DNA from: Limibacter armeniacum
GTDB taxonomy: Bacteria; Bacteroidota; Bacteroidia; Cytophagales; Flammeovirgaceae
Assembly (NCBI RefSeq): GCF_036880985.1
Contig: NZ_JBAJNO010000009.1
Span: 2,888,501 to 2,952,500 of the forward strand
Length of the DNA: 64,000 nucleotides
Direction: 5' to 3'
Shown here: in pieces, positions 34,466 to 44,492 of the stretch
Numbering within the stretch: the first letter of the stretch is position 1
Layout of the letters: each line of letters begins with the position of its first letter
The notes under the pieces: generated by a model
The model's database searches: none
Told to the model about the DNA's origin: nothing
What the model saw: only the letters and a program-made list of their open reading frames with translations
Program-made: the position numbers and the translations under genes

Positions 34466-35782
34466 ATGGAAGTATTAGTAAAGGTTGCCCAAATGTTGTT
34501 GGGGCTTTCAATTTTGGTGGGTATTCACGAGTTGGGACACCTGTTGGCTGCTAAGGCTTTTGGCATGCGTGCAGAGAAGTTCTTTATTGGGTTTCCCCCA
34601 AAAGTGTTCAGCTTCAAATGGGGTGAAACGGAGTATGGCTTAGGATCTATTCCGCTTGGAGGTTTTGTTAAAATCTCAGGAATGATTGATGAGTCCATGG
34701 ATATGAAGCAGATGGAGAGTGAGCCGCAGCCATGGGAATTCCGTTCAAAGCCTGCGTGGCAACGGCTGATCGTGATGCTGGGAGGTATTATTATGAATGT
34801 CATCACAGGTATTGTAGTGTTTACCATGCTGGTTTATATCAATGGAGAAAAATACTACTCAGTTGATGAAGTGAACAAATATGGTATCTATGCATCAGAA
34901 TTTGCAGAGGATTTAGGTTTCCGTGACGGCGATAAGATTATTGCTGTAAATGGTATTACAATTGAAAACTTTGCTGATGTTCTGAACCCTAACTATATCC
35001 TTGAGCAGAACAGTTACTATACAGTGCTGAGAGATGGTAAAGAGTTGAAGATCCCATTACCACCAGACTTTATGGAGCAGTTCAGTGAGCAGAAAGACTT
35101 TATCTCACTAAGAGCACCTTTTAAAGTGAAAAGGGTAAGACAAGGCTCTAATGCAATGAAAGCAGGGTTGGAAGATGGAGATAAGATCGTAGGAATTAAC
35201 GGAGTGCCTGTTGAATACTTCCGTGAGTTTCGTGATAGCTTGATCAGTAATACTGGTAAAGGAATCACACTGAAGGTTATCCATGAAGGGACTACTGAAC
35301 CTGTGACGCTTAATGCTCAGGTAGGAGACGATGGACTTTTGGGCTTTGAGCCAGAATGGTTGCTAAATCCATCAGTAAATACCTTTACGTTGGGGCAATC
35401 AATTCCAAAAGGAACACGAGAAGCATTTGATGTAATTCTTATTCAACTGAAAGCTTTCAACAAGATTTTCAAAGGTGAAGTATCGGCTACCAAGTCAATT
35501 AGCGGTCCGATTGGAATTGCTAATATCTTCAGTGGTACTTGGGATTGGGTACAGTTCTGGAAGATCACAGGTATGTTGTCTATGGTATTGGCATTTATGA
35601 ACCTGTTACCAATTCCTGCTTTGGATGGTGGACATGTTGTATTCCTGACTTACGAGATTGTAACAGGTCACAAACCTTCGCAAAGGTTCCTGACAGGAGC
35701 TCAACAAGTAGGTATGGTACTGTTACTTGCCTTAATGGTCTTTGCCTTTGGTAATGATATCTACAGGATATTTGCGAATTAG
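34466..35782 (+). CDS. rseP: RseP-type site-2 protease
   Basis: A 438-residue intramembrane zinc metalloprotease. The zinc motif HELGH lies at residues 21-25 within the first helix. The third metal ligand is in MNLLPIPALDGGH near the C-terminus. Two PDZ-like regions lie between (about 130-205 and 215-300, the second with AMKAGLEDGDKIVGINGV). The protease cuts anti-sigma factors or remnant signal peptides in the inner membrane; the partner is unknown here. It follows dxr directly and ends at a terminator. Confidence 0.94.
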   Translation: MEVLVKVAQMLLGLSILVGIHELGHLLAAKAFGMRAEKFFIGFPPKVFSFKWGETEYGLGSIPLGGFVKISGMIDESMDMKQMESEPQPWEFRSKPAWQRLIVMLGGIIMNVITGIVVFTMLVYINGEKYYSVDEVNKYGIYASEFAEDLGFRDGDKIIAVNGITIENFADVLNPNYILEQNSYYTVLRDGKELKIPLPPDFMEQFSEQKDFISLRAPFKVKRVRQGSNAMKAGLEDGDKIVGINGVPVEYFREFRDSLISNTGKGITLKVIHEGTTEPVTLNAQVGDDGLLGFEPEWLLNPSVNTFTLGQSIPKGTREAFDVILIQLKAFNKIFKGEVSATKSISGPIGIANIFSGTWDWVQFWKITGMLSMVLAFMNLLPIPALDGGHVVFLTYEIVTGHKPSQRFLTGAQQVGMVLLLALMVFAFGNDIYRIFAN

Positions 35783-35814
35783 ATAGAAGACACTAGACAT
35801 AAGGTTTTAAATAA

Positions 35815-35849
35815 AAAAGGCTGTACGGTTTGAAACTGTACAGCCTTTT
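35815..35849. terminator. Bidirectional terminator
   Basis: AAAAGGCTGTAC / GTACAGCCTTTT stem with an inner GTTTGAAAC pairing lies between rseP and the convergent helicase gene. Confidence 0.87.
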
Positions 35850-35896
35850 ATTTTTAGAAAAATCTAATATATCTCAAGTATTTTGTTTCATTTCTC

Positions 35897-38833
35897 TTAT
35901 TCAAAAAGTGCCTCAATATCTTCTTTCGTCAGCTTTTTCATAAAGCTTTCTTCTGTTGAGATTAAGCTGTTGGCTAGATCCATTTTACTTTTCTGTAGTG
36001 CAAGAATCTTCTCTTCCACAGTGTCTTTTGAAATGAATTTGTAGATAAAGACCTTATTCTCCTGTCCAATTCTATGTGCCCTGTCAACTGCCTGCGCTTC
36101 AATGGCAGGGTTCCACCAAGGGTCAAGTATAAATACATAGTCAGCCGCTGTAAGGTTGAGCCCCAAGCCACCGGCTTTTAAGGAGATCAGGAAAACCTGT
36201 CTTCTAGGGTCATTTTGGAACTGATTGACCTCAGATTGCCTGTCTTTTGTGGAACCATCTAAGTATGAAAATGGAATACGCTTCTTCTCAAGATGTTTCT
36301 TGACGATCTGAAGGTGTTTCACAAACTGGCTAAAGATTAGGATTTTGTGATCGTTAGCCAATACATTGTCCAATGTCTGAATGACATCATCCAGTTTTCC
36401 TGAAGACCCTTCATATTCCTCGTTGAGCATTTTAGGGTGATTGGCCAATTGTCTAAGCTCTGTCAAACCTTTTAATAGCATCAGTTGAGAGCCGTTCAAT
36501 CCATTATCTTCAATATGCTCTAGAATTTCGTTTCTGTAAGATGACTTGGTAGCCTCATAGACTTTCTGCTGCTCGTCAGTCATCGTACTGTAATGTACTT
36601 TTTCTACTTTTCCAGGAAGCTCTGTGGCAACTTGTGACTTGTGTCTTCGCAGAATAAACGGTTTTATAATGCTATGAAGCTTACGGTACTTGGCCTCATC
36701 ATTCTTCTTTTCAATAGGTAAAAGAAACTCCCGTTTGAAAAAGCTTTGACTACCTAGTAATCCAGGGTTGACAAAACTCATTTGCGACCAAAGGTCCATC
36801 GTAGTATTCTCAATTGGAGTACCAGTCAGGATTAGTCGTTTCTTTGATTTAAGCTTCTTGACAGCTTTGGCAATATTCGAATTGGGGTTCTTGATAGTCT
36901 GAGACTCATCAAGAATAATATAATTGAAATAGAATTTTTCTAGTATATCGACGTCTATACGGGCAATCCCGTATGAGGTAATGACAAGGTCATACCAACC
37001 AAATATTTCAGGATTTTTATTACGGTTTGTACCGGTATAATTGAGGACTTTTAGGTTAGGCGTAAACTTTTTAGCTTCCATCTCCCAGTTATAGAGCAGG
37101 GAAGTCGGCATAATCAGTAAAGAAGTAGTACGTCCTTCACTATTTTCTTTTTCATTCTGAAGCATTGCTAAGGTCTGAACCGTTTTACCCAGACCCATAT
37201 CGTCTGCCAAACAACCACCAAAGTTATATTCACTCAAGAAGTTCATCCAGTTGTAGCCAGCTTTTTGGTATGGACGTAATTGTCCTTCAAAGCCGTCAGG
37301 AATAGCGAAATCATCAATCTTCTCAAAATCCTTTAGTTTTTCGAGTTTTCTATTGAAAGAAACTCTTGCTAGGGCGCCTTCCTGAAGTTCTTGGACAACA
37401 GCAAGGTGATGTTTCTTGAGACGGTGCTCTGAGCCATTTTCCATAAAATGGAAAAGGTCATAATACTTTGTGAACCAAGAGTCAGGGATGACCGCAATTT
37501 CGCCGTTTGGTAACGTAAATTCGTTTTTGCCTGCTACAATCAGCTTACGGATTTCAAGGAAAGATACTTCGAAAGGTCCAAACATGACTTTAGCGTGGAT
37601 ATCAAACCAGTCATGGTTTTCCCGAATTTCAAGGTTAATAGAAGAGTTACCGACAAAGTACTGTTTTTCGCCCTTGGTACGCTGATGTACTTCAATACCT
37701 TCTTCAGCCAATGTATCACGATGCTCTGCTAACCACGAAAACGCCTTTTGTTTGGGCATTGTAGACTTGCCTCTGTAGATATCCATACCAAGCTCTTGAA
37801 GCAACTTGATACAATCATGTTCAAAGCCAATGTCTCGTTTGACCTGACAGAAAGTAAAACCATCAGCCGTTTTGGTGAGCTCCACATAAGAAGGCTTTCC
37901 TGCTGATGAGGCACCTGCGCTGTATTTACCATAATAGAAGTCTAAAGAGAAGGTCACTTTTTCGTCCAGTACCTCTTCTTTTTTACCAGAGTCAAATAAG
38001 GTGTTGGTAGTGGTCGAGACCATTGCGAAGTGCAGTTTGGCTTGTGGAGGAAGGTGATCAATATGCTGAATCTTCAGTCCTTCTCCACGGGCTTCTACTT
38101 CAAAGTCTTCTATTAGGTGTTTGACAAATTTATCGTAATAGCTATCCTCAATTTTCTTAGGAATAGCAATGAATTTTTTGCTTAGGAATGGTCTTAACTT
38201 ATTCCCGTCAATATCTTGTTCAAATGTAAGAAGTTGTCCGTCCATCACAATCCAAGCTGGGTTGGCACAAAGCAGAATAGCATTGCGGTGATGAAGGTTT
38301 TCTACCCTTTCTCCACGATAAGAAATATGAGGGAAGTAGTGCGTGTTTTCTGAGTTTCGATGTAGGATAAAGCGGATATTGGCTTTTTCCTGATTTACCC
38401 TAATAGTTTTGGCTGTAGGTTCCCCATCATTCCCCATTTCAAACACCATCTTGCCGTAGAGCAATGAGAGAATTTTAGCCCGCTTCTCTTCCAAATATTG
38501 ATGAATAGCCTCTTGTAAAGTTTTATCCCCTTTTTGGTCATCATAGACAGACAGAAAGAAGCGTTCTGCTGTCATTTTTTTATTTTTGGGGCCAAATTTT
38601 TTCAACACTGCATCTTGCTGTATATCATCTATCAGTTGAATAAGTTCATAGTCTGCGTCATCAAGCTTGCGGTCAAACTCATGAGCATTCTGGCTTGAAA
38701 TATTCTGATGCTGAAGCGTAAGCTTGTTTTTGTGGTCAAGCTGTACAGCAAAGGACTCGAATAAGTAACCAAGGTATTGGTGATCAAATAGCGAGTAGAC
38801 AATCTGAAAAGGGATGCGGGTTGAAACTTTCAT
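35897..38833 (-). CDS. SNF2-family DEAD/DEAH helicase
   Basis: A 978-residue ATP-dependent DNA translocase. The N-terminal 500 residues are a poorly conserved region typical of bacterial SNF2 proteins. The motor follows: motif I ADDMGLGKTVQTLAML, motif II ILDESQTIKN (DESQ), motif III LTGTPIENTTMDLW, motif V SLKAGGLGLNLTAADYV and motif VI AQAVDRAHRIGQ. No SWIM zinc finger was seen. The role is likely in transcription or recombination (RapA-like), but not determined. The start is the ATG at 38833. It is divergent from the GNAT genes. Confidence 0.93.
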   Translation of the reverse strand: MKVSTRIPFQIVYSLFDHQYLGYLFESFAVQLDHKNKLTLQHQNISSQNAHEFDRKLDDADYELIQLIDDIQQDAVLKKFGPKNKKMTAERFFLSVYDDQKGDKTLQEAIHQYLEEKRAKILSLLYGKMVFEMGNDGEPTAKTIRVNQEKANIRFILHRNSENTHYFPHISYRGERVENLHHRNAILLCANPAWIVMDGQLLTFEQDIDGNKLRPFLSKKFIAIPKKIEDSYYDKFVKHLIEDFEVEARGEGLKIQHIDHLPPQAKLHFAMVSTTTNTLFDSGKKEEVLDEKVTFSLDFYYGKYSAGASSAGKPSYVELTKTADGFTFCQVKRDIGFEHDCIKLLQELGMDIYRGKSTMPKQKAFSWLAEHRDTLAEEGIEVHQRTKGEKQYFVGNSSINLEIRENHDWFDIHAKVMFGPFEVSFLEIRKLIVAGKNEFTLPNGEIAVIPDSWFTKYYDLFHFMENGSEHRLKKHHLAVVQELQEGALARVSFNRKLEKLKDFEKIDDFAIPDGFEGQLRPYQKAGYNWMNFLSEYNFGGCLADDMGLGKTVQTLAMLQNEKENSEGRTTSLLIMPTSLLYNWEMEAKKFTPNLKVLNYTGTNRNKNPEIFGWYDLVITSYGIARIDVDILEKFYFNYIILDESQTIKNPNSNIAKAVKKLKSKKRLILTGTPIENTTMDLWSQMSFVNPGLLGSQSFFKREFLLPIEKKNDEAKYRKLHSIIKPFILRRHKSQVATELPGKVEKVHYSTMTDEQQKVYEATKSSYRNEILEHIEDNGLNGSQLMLLKGLTELRQLANHPKMLNEEYEGSSGKLDDVIQTLDNVLANDHKILIFSQFVKHLQIVKKHLEKKRIPFSYLDGSTKDRQSEVNQFQNDPRRQVFLISLKAGGLGLNLTAADYVFILDPWWNPAIEAQAVDRAHRIGQENKVFIYKFISKDTVEEKILALQKSKMDLANSLISTEESFMKKLTKEDIEALFE

Positions 38834-38908
38834 GTTACGGCACGCTCAATCGTTAAGAAACTTACTCCTTCAGTGGAGCAAGGGTGATGCTACAATAATG
38901 GAAATTTT

Positions 38909-38916
38909 CAAATCTA
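38909..38916 (-). promoter_or_regulatory. -7 element upstream of the SNF2 helicase
   Basis: TAGATTTG on the minus strand matches TAnnTTTG, 75 bp before the ATG. The nearest -33 TTG is at about 26 bp spacing, longer than normal. Confidence 0.3.
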
Positions 38917-38986
38917 ACATATTTTATTCATATTCCGAAACACAAAATCGGCATGAAAATCAGTGGTTTGACATCCATTTATAGCT

Positions 38987-39928
38987 ATGCAAGAAAGCAA
39001 TATAACACTCGTTCGTTATACGTCACAATTTGAAGAGGAATGGAATCGGTTTGTTAAGAAATGTTCTCAAAGTCATTTCTTATTTGACCGTAGGTATATG
39101 GATTACCACAAAGAGAGGTTTGAGGATCATTCATTGCTTTTTTACTATAAAAATAAGTTGCTAACGGTACTTCCAGGTAATATAAGGGGGGATAGGTATG
39201 AAAGCCATGGAGGTTTATCCTTTGGAGGATTTCTATATGGCAAAAGCATGACTGCGACCAAGATGCTTGAGGTATTTGAAATACTATTGGAACACCTAAA
39301 AAAGCAGGGGGTAAAAGAATTGCTTTATAAACCTGTTCCACATATTTACCATACAAGCCTAGCAGAAGAAGACCTTTATGCACTTTTTAGGTTTGGTGCA
39401 AAACTGGTGAGGAGAGATTTATCAACTACCATTCTTTCAGGTGGTAAGGTCAGGTACAGTGAAAATAGAAGAAGAAATATAAAGCAAGCAAAAAAAGCTG
39501 GAGTATCTATTTTGACAGACAGTCAAGAATACAACACTTTTTGGGGAATTTTAGAAAAACAGTTAGAGGATCGGTATAAAACGGTACCTACACATTCAGT
39601 TGAGGAAATAACACGACTGTCAAGACTTTTTCCTGAAAATATTAAACTTAACTTGGCTTTGATGGATCAAAGCATTTTGGCAGGAGTATTACAGTTTGTA
39701 ACTGAAAATGTAATCCATACTCAATATATAACAAATAGCGAAGAAGGAAGAAAAGTAGGTGCGTTAGATTTATTATTTGATGAATTAATTCAGCAATGTG
39801 ACAAGGTATTTGACTTCGGACACTCTTGTGAAAAGCAAGGACAATACTTAAATCATAGCCTGATACATTATAAAGAAGGATATGAAGGTAGAGGGAGTAT
39901 ACAGGATTACTATAGTATTGAATTATGA
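38987..39928 (+). CDS. FemAB-like GNAT acyltransferase, copy 1
   Basis: A 313-residue protein with the double-GNAT architecture of the FemAB/BioF2-like acetyltransferases: N-terminal half SHFLFDRRYMDYHKERFEDH and LYKPVPHIYH, and the second half YSENRRRNIKQAKKAGVSIL, LNLALMDQSILAGVLQFV and ALDLLFDELIQQC. Such proteins transfer aminoacyl or acyl groups in cell-surface polymer synthesis. Its stop overlaps the next start (ATGA at 39925-39928), so the two are translationally coupled. Substrate unknown. It begins an AT-rich stretch. Confidence 0.72.
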   Translation: MQESNITLVRYTSQFEEEWNRFVKKCSQSHFLFDRRYMDYHKERFEDHSLLFYYKNKLLTVLPGNIRGDRYESHGGLSFGGFLYGKSMTATKMLEVFEILLEHLKKQGVKELLYKPVPHIYHTSLAEEDLYALFRFGAKLVRRDLSTTILSGGKVRYSENRRRNIKQAKKAGVSILTDSQEYNTFWGILEKQLEDRYKTVPTHSVEEITRLSRLFPENIKLNLALMDQSILAGVLQFVTENVIHTQYITNSEEGRKVGALDLLFDELIQQCDKVFDFGHSCEKQGQYLNHSLIHYKEGYEGRGSIQDYYSIEL

Positions 39929-40878
39929 TACGATATTATAAAAATGAAGAGATAGATCGTGAAAAGTGGGATAAGTGTATTTGTGATTCAAGTCAGTTTG
40001 TAATTTATGCAATGTCATGGTATTTAGATGCCTGTGAGCATACTTGGGATGCCCTCATTGAGGAAGGTGAAGGAAACTATATATCAGTTATGCCTTTTCA
40101 CGTTAGGAAAAAATATGGTATTAGGTATATTCATCAGGACCCAATGTGTGACCAGTTAGGCTTTTTTTCTATAAAAGGCAGTGATGTGGAGGTTCATTTT
40201 ATTGCATGGTTATCAAAACAGAAATATGTGGCTCTATATCAATTTAATGTGGAGAATAGTAATAGTTCACTTCAGTATTTTGACACAATAAGTACTTGCA
40301 CTCATTATTTAGAATTAAACCAACCGTATAAGGAAATCAGAAAAAGGTATAGTAAAGGGAGAAAAAGTGCCTTAAAAAAAAGCCTAAGACGTTGTCAATG
40401 GCTGACTGATTATCCACGGGCAGATATTCTGCTTTCTCTTTTTAATGAAAATGTAGCGCCAAAGATTGAAGGCTTTCTACCTTATCAGATACAATTTATA
40501 GAGAAATTAATAAATAATCTCTATCAGAGAGGTGTTGGAGAGTATTATATAGTAATGGGGCCAAATGAAGAGCCATTAGCTACAGCTTTCTTTGTCAAGT
40601 TTAAGAATAAAATAGTATACCTATTTGGAGCATCTTCCTCAAAAGGATATGAACATGAAAGCATGACATTTCTTTTAGATAGTGTTATTAAAAAATACTC
40701 AGAGACTTCTCTAATATTAGATTTTAAGGGTGGAGATATCCTTTCACAGGGACGCTACTATAGGAGTTTTGGAGCTGAGAGGCATTTATATATGGGAGTG
40801 TGTATTGATAACTTTGGGTACTTAGTGAAAAAAGCTAAAAAGATGAAAGGCTTATTGTTGGGTTTACTAAGAAATTAG
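39925..40878 (+). CDS. FemAB-like GNAT acyltransferase, copy 2
   Basis: A 317-residue protein distantly like its neighbour, with ISVMPFHVRKKYGIRYIHQD, RYSKGRKSALKKSLRRCQW, EEPLATAFFVKFKNKIVYLF and SQGRYYRSFGAERHLYMGV. The closing FYRSFGA-type block is a FemAB-like signature. The start overlaps the upstream stop by four bases. Probably both proteins act on one substrate, perhaps as a heteromer. It is cytosolic with no signal peptide. The DNA is more AT-rich than the flanking core genes. Confidence 0.72.
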   Translation: MIRYYKNEEIDREKWDKCICDSSQFVIYAMSWYLDACEHTWDALIEEGEGNYISVMPFHVRKKYGIRYIHQDPMCDQLGFFSIKGSDVEVHFIAWLSKQKYVALYQFNVENSNSSLQYFDTISTCTHYLELNQPYKEIRKRYSKGRKSALKKSLRRCQWLTDYPRADILLSLFNENVAPKIEGFLPYQIQFIEKLINNLYQRGVGEYYIVMGPNEEPLATAFFVKFKNKIVYLFGASSSKGYEHESMTFLLDSVIKKYSETSLILDFKGGDILSQGRYYRSFGAERHLYMGVCIDNFGYLVKKAKKMKGLLLGLLRN

Positions 40879-41022
40879 ATTTCGATACTTTATCATGTAA
40901 ATGTTTTAGTTAGGCATACTTAAATAAGTAATAATATATACGAAATTTAGGTTTCTATAATGTAAAGTATTTTAAGTTAGTTAGTATTCAGAAGGTGTAG
41001 AGTGTACTTCAAATATATAAAG

Positions 41023-42246
41023 ATGTGGAATAAATATGTAGTTTATCTACTAGTGATGTTAGCATTTACAATGCTTTATGCTCTACTAGGAAGTAACGGA
41101 TTGAGTCTAAGCTTTGATTCTTATGAGTATTTGATTGCATCACATAGCTTTTTGGAAAGTGGAGTAATGATGAAGTCCAATGATGAACTTTTTGTCTATT
41201 GGCCACCACTATTCCCAATTCTATTAGCTTATATAGCAAGAAATACAATGGAAGGGGTGATGCTACTTAATTATTTTTCTCTTTTAAGTACAGTTTTTTT
41301 ATTAGTTAAGTGGTTCATAAATACGATTAAAAATAGTCGAAACCCTATCGTATATTTCTATGCTTTAATTGTGACATTTTCTATACCTTATCTACTAGTA
41401 GGGAAGTTTATTTGGTCAGAGCCATTTTTTATATTCTTATTAACATCATATCTCTATTCTTTAAATAATTTCTTGAAAAAACCATCATCTAAATACTTGA
41501 TTCTGATAACAATTTTTGGGTTTTTAATGCCATTGCAGCGATTTGCAGGATTATTTGTTTTTTTAGGAGTTGGAATTGCCTTAAGTATTACGGAACAAAA
41601 ATTATTGAAAAGGCACTGGAAAATGCTATTGTTGAGTGTCGTAATTTCCTTATCAGGGGTTTTGTGCTGGCTGATTTATACCAGAGTAGGTGGTATGGAG
41701 AGTAGAGAGTCTGCAACCTTCAGTTGGACATTTTTATTATACATTCTACGTAATTATGGAGAGGTAATGGCTAGATGGTTTATGCCTGTTGGTATACTTC
41801 CTTATCTCGGAAACGGGTTTTATATTATCGCATTTATAACTGTGATGGTATGTGTTCTAGTGGTGGGAATAATACAAAACAAAAAAAATAAATTTATTTC
41901 TGTCTTATCATCCGTGATTCTGTGTTATGTAGGACTTTATATTTTAGCAGGTGTATATAAGAAGTGTGCAATTGATATTCAAGAGGTTGAACGCTTTATG
42001 TCACCTGTATTTGGGTTGATATTCTTTGTTTTTATGTTTTCAATAAGCGGTCTTTATGAACGTATTGCTAAATTTCAAAGAGTCTCATTGATCATTTTAT
42101 TGTCCATTTGGATAACTTATCCAGTAATACGTGCGGTAAAAAATGCTAATGCTTACAGAAAGCTACCAAGAGTCACAGGAGTTCCACCTCATCATTTTAA
42201 ACAGGATTTTTTTGCTCCAGTTACAAATGTTCCTTTCAAGTTCTGA
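41023..42246 (+). CDS. Polytopic membrane glycosyltransferase (GT39/ArnT-like)
   Basis: A 407-residue protein with about ten hydrophobic helices. The first periplasmic loop carries LSFDSYEYLIASHSF and LFVYWPPLFPILLAY, the D-E/DxxY plus W-PPL type loop seen in dolichol/undecaprenyl-phosphate-sugar glycosyltransferases of the PMT/ArnT superfamily. This supports a periplasmic transfer from a lipid-linked sugar; acceptor unknown. The ATG at 41023 is preferred to a GTG at 41002. It lies 144 bp after the GNAT pair in very AT-rich DNA, just upstream of recG. Confidence 0.65.
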   Translation: MWNKYVVYLLVMLAFTMLYALLGSNGLSLSFDSYEYLIASHSFLESGVMMKSNDELFVYWPPLFPILLAYIARNTMEGVMLLNYFSLLSTVFLLVKWFINTIKNSRNPIVYFYALIVTFSIPYLLVGKFIWSEPFFIFLLTSYLYSLNNFLKKPSSKYLILITIFGFLMPLQRFAGLFVFLGVGIALSITEQKLLKRHWKMLLLSVVISLSGVLCWLIYTRVGGMESRESATFSWTFLLYILRNYGEVMARWFMPVGILPYLGNGFYIIAFITVMVCVLVVGIIQNKKNKFISVLSSVILCYVGLYILAGVYKKCAIDIQEVERFMSPVFGLIFFVFMFSISGLYERIAKFQRVSLIILLSIWITYPVIRAVKNANAYRKLPRVTGVPPHHFKQDFFAPVTNVPFKF

Positions 42247-42289
42247 TTTTCACGCCAAAAAAATCACCATTTTTTTTAGAAATTGTTAT

Positions 42290-42297
42290 TATTTTTG
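42290..42297 (+). promoter_or_regulatory. -7 element upstream of recG
   Basis: TATTTTTG matches TAnnTTTG and lies 46 bp before the TTG start. No TTG at the expected -33 position. Confidence 0.4.
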
Positions 42298-42343
42298 TCA
42301 AGTAGGTGACATTTTGTTTTGATTTTACTAGAATACAAATTTC

Positions 42344-44452
42344 TTGACCTTGAGTAATAACAATATCTTCTCTACCAAAGTAGAATACCTCAAAGGGGTT
42401 GGTCCACAAAAAGCGGCTTTGCTGAATACGGAGTTGAGTATTTTCAATTTCGGAGACTTGATCGCGCATTATCCTTTCAGGCATGAAGACCGCACCAAAT
42501 TTTACAAGATAGATGAGATAGAGGATGATTTGCCTTATGTACAAATCAAAGGGCGAATTACCCGTAAGGAATTTGTTGGTGAAGGAAAAGGAAAAAGGCT
42601 TACAGCGCAGCTAAGAGATGATACAGGGGTGTTAGAGCTTGTTTGGTTTAAAGGAGGTAAGTGGGTTGATAAGCAGATACAGGAAGGGGTAAGCTATATT
42701 GTTTTTGGAAAGCCACAGCGATTTGGTTACAAGTTCTCGATCTCGCACCCTGAGATGGAGCTAATTACTGCTGAAACAAAACTGGAAGGGAAACTGACAC
42801 CTGTCTACCATACCTCAGAGAAGATGAAGGTAAAACGCTTGGACAGTAAAGGTATTAGTACTTTGATGTTGACGCTGCTCAAGAATACATATGAACACAT
42901 TCAGGAAACGCTGCCTGAATATTTACTCAATGAGTACCATTTTTTGCCTAAGAAATTGGCAGTTGTTTATGCCCACTTTCCAAAAGATCCAGACTTACTG
43001 AATCAGGCGCAGGAGAGGCTAAAGTTTGAGGAGCTGTTTTTTATGCAACTTAAACTGATGGCGACTAAGATGGGCAAGAAAACAGAAAAGTTTCGAGGGC
43101 AGGTATTTGGCAAGATTCCAACACTTAAAGAGTTTTATGATAATCACCTCCCTTTTGACCTGACTGGTGCCCAAAAACGAGTAGTGCGCGAGATATTTGA
43201 AGATATGAAGTCAGGTTTTCAAATGAATCGTTTGCTTCAGGGAGATGTAGGAAGTGGTAAAACCATCGTAGCATTTATTTGTATGCTAATGGCGATTGAT
43301 AATGGGGCGCAAGCCTGTTTGATGGCTCCAACGGAAATTCTTTCGCAACAGCATTATGTAGGACTAAAAGAACATGCTGATAAAATAGGTGTCTCGATTG
43401 CATTGCTTACTGGGTCTACAAAAGCAAAAGAAAGGCGTTTGATCGATGAGCAGCTTAGAAGTGGAGAGTTGAAAATTATCGTCGGTACACATGCCTTGAT
43501 TGAAGACAAAGTAGATTTTCAGAATTTGGGACTTTGCGTAATTGATGAACAACATCGCTTTGGCGTAGCACAGCGTGCAGCACTTTGGAAGAAAACCAGT
43601 TTGGCTCCACCACATATTCTGGTGATGACAGCAACCCCAATCCCAAGAACATTAGCCATGACAGTTTATGGGGACTTAGATGTTTCTGTAATTGACGAGC
43701 TGCCAGCTGGGCGTAAACCAATTGTGACTACACATCGTACGGACGCTAACCGTCTTCGGGTTTTTGGTTTTATGAAGGAAGAGATCGAAAAGGGTAGACA
43801 GGTTTATGTAGTTTATCCACTGATTGAAGAATCGGAAAAGCTGGACTACAAAAACCTGATGGATGGTTATGAAAGTATTTGCAGAGCATTTCCAGGGATG
43901 CCTGTAAGTATTGTACATGGTAGGATGAAACCTGAGGATAAAGACTTTGAGATGCAAAGGTTTGTCAAAGGTGAAACCAAAATTATGGTTGCCACTACTG
44001 TAATTGAAGTAGGGGTAAATGTTCCGAATGCCTCTGTGATGGTCATTGAGAATGCAGAAAAATTTGGCTTAGCTCAGCTGCATCAGTTACGTGGTAGAGT
44101 AGGACGAGGAGCAGAACAATCTTATTGTATCCTAATGACAGGTAAAAAGCTGAGTAAGGATGGTAAGTTCAGGTTGGAGACAATGTGTCGTACCAATAAT
44201 GGTTTTGAGATAGCAGATGCAGACTTAAAACTGAGAGGTCCGGGAGATATAGAGGGAACACAACAGAGCGGTATTTTGAACCTAAAGTTTGCCGATATAT
44301 CGAAAGATGCAACCGTACTACAAGATGCCCGAAAATTGGCTGAGAAAATTTTAGAAGAGGATCCTGATTTGACATTACCTGAACATGCGATCATCAAGGC
44401 ACAACAGGCAAGATTTGCTAAACGGGAAACCAACTGGAGTAGAATTAGCTAA
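42344..44452 (+). CDS. recG: ATP-dependent DNA helicase RecG
   Basis: A 702-residue helicase that remodels stalled forks and Holliday junctions. The N-terminal wedge domain begins VEYLKGVGPQKAALL, with HYPFRHEDRT. The motor has motif I LLQGDVGSGKTIVA, motif II VIDEQHRFGVAQRA, motif III LVMTATPIPRTLAM and motif VI QLHQLRGRVGRG. The C-terminal TRG region includes ADLKLRGPGDIEGTQQSG. Length is normal. The start is TTG, because no ATG occurs near the family N-terminus; a second TTG lies at 42350. Its last 118 bp, running one base past the stop, are duplicated downstream at 45626-45742. Confidence 0.96.
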   Translation: MTLSNNNIFSTKVEYLKGVGPQKAALLNTELSIFNFGDLIAHYPFRHEDRTKFYKIDEIEDDLPYVQIKGRITRKEFVGEGKGKRLTAQLRDDTGVLELVWFKGGKWVDKQIQEGVSYIVFGKPQRFGYKFSISHPEMELITAETKLEGKLTPVYHTSEKMKVKRLDSKGISTLMLTLLKNTYEHIQETLPEYLLNEYHFLPKKLAVVYAHFPKDPDLLNQAQERLKFEELFFMQLKLMATKMGKKTEKFRGQVFGKIPTLKEFYDNHLPFDLTGAQKRVVREIFEDMKSGFQMNRLLQGDVGSGKTIVAFICMLMAIDNGAQACLMAPTEILSQQHYVGLKEHADKIGVSIALLTGSTKAKERRLIDEQLRSGELKIIVGTHALIEDKVDFQNLGLCVIDEQHRFGVAQRAALWKKTSLAPPHILVMTATPIPRTLAMTVYGDLDVSVIDELPAGRKPIVTTHRTDANRLRVFGFMKEEIEKGRQVYVVYPLIEESEKLDYKNLMDGYESICRAFPGMPVSIVHGRMKPEDKDFEMQRFVKGETKIMVATTVIEVGVNVPNASVMVIENAEKFGLAQLHQLRGRVGRGAEQSYCILMTGKKLSKDGKFRLETMCRTNNGFEIADADLKLRGPGDIEGTQQSGILNLKFADISKDATVLQDARKLAEKILEEDPDLTLPEHAIIKAQQARFAKRETNWSRIS

Positions 44453-44453
44453 A
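44336..44453 (+). repeat. Direct repeat, intact copy (3' end of recG)
   Basis: 118 bp encoding the last 38 codons of recG plus its stop and one more base. It repeats at 45626-45742 with 114 of 118 positions identical (three G/A differences and one missing base). The pair flanks the O-acyltransferase gene. Confidence 0.93.
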
Positions 44454-44492
44454 GACCACTTTTTAAATCCCATTTGAAAATATTTAATCCTA

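Noticed and set aside
44122-44433. Minus-strand frames within the recG 3' end, repeated at 45493-45723
   Set aside because: They are mirror frames of the duplicated recG segment; their recurrence only reflects the duplication.
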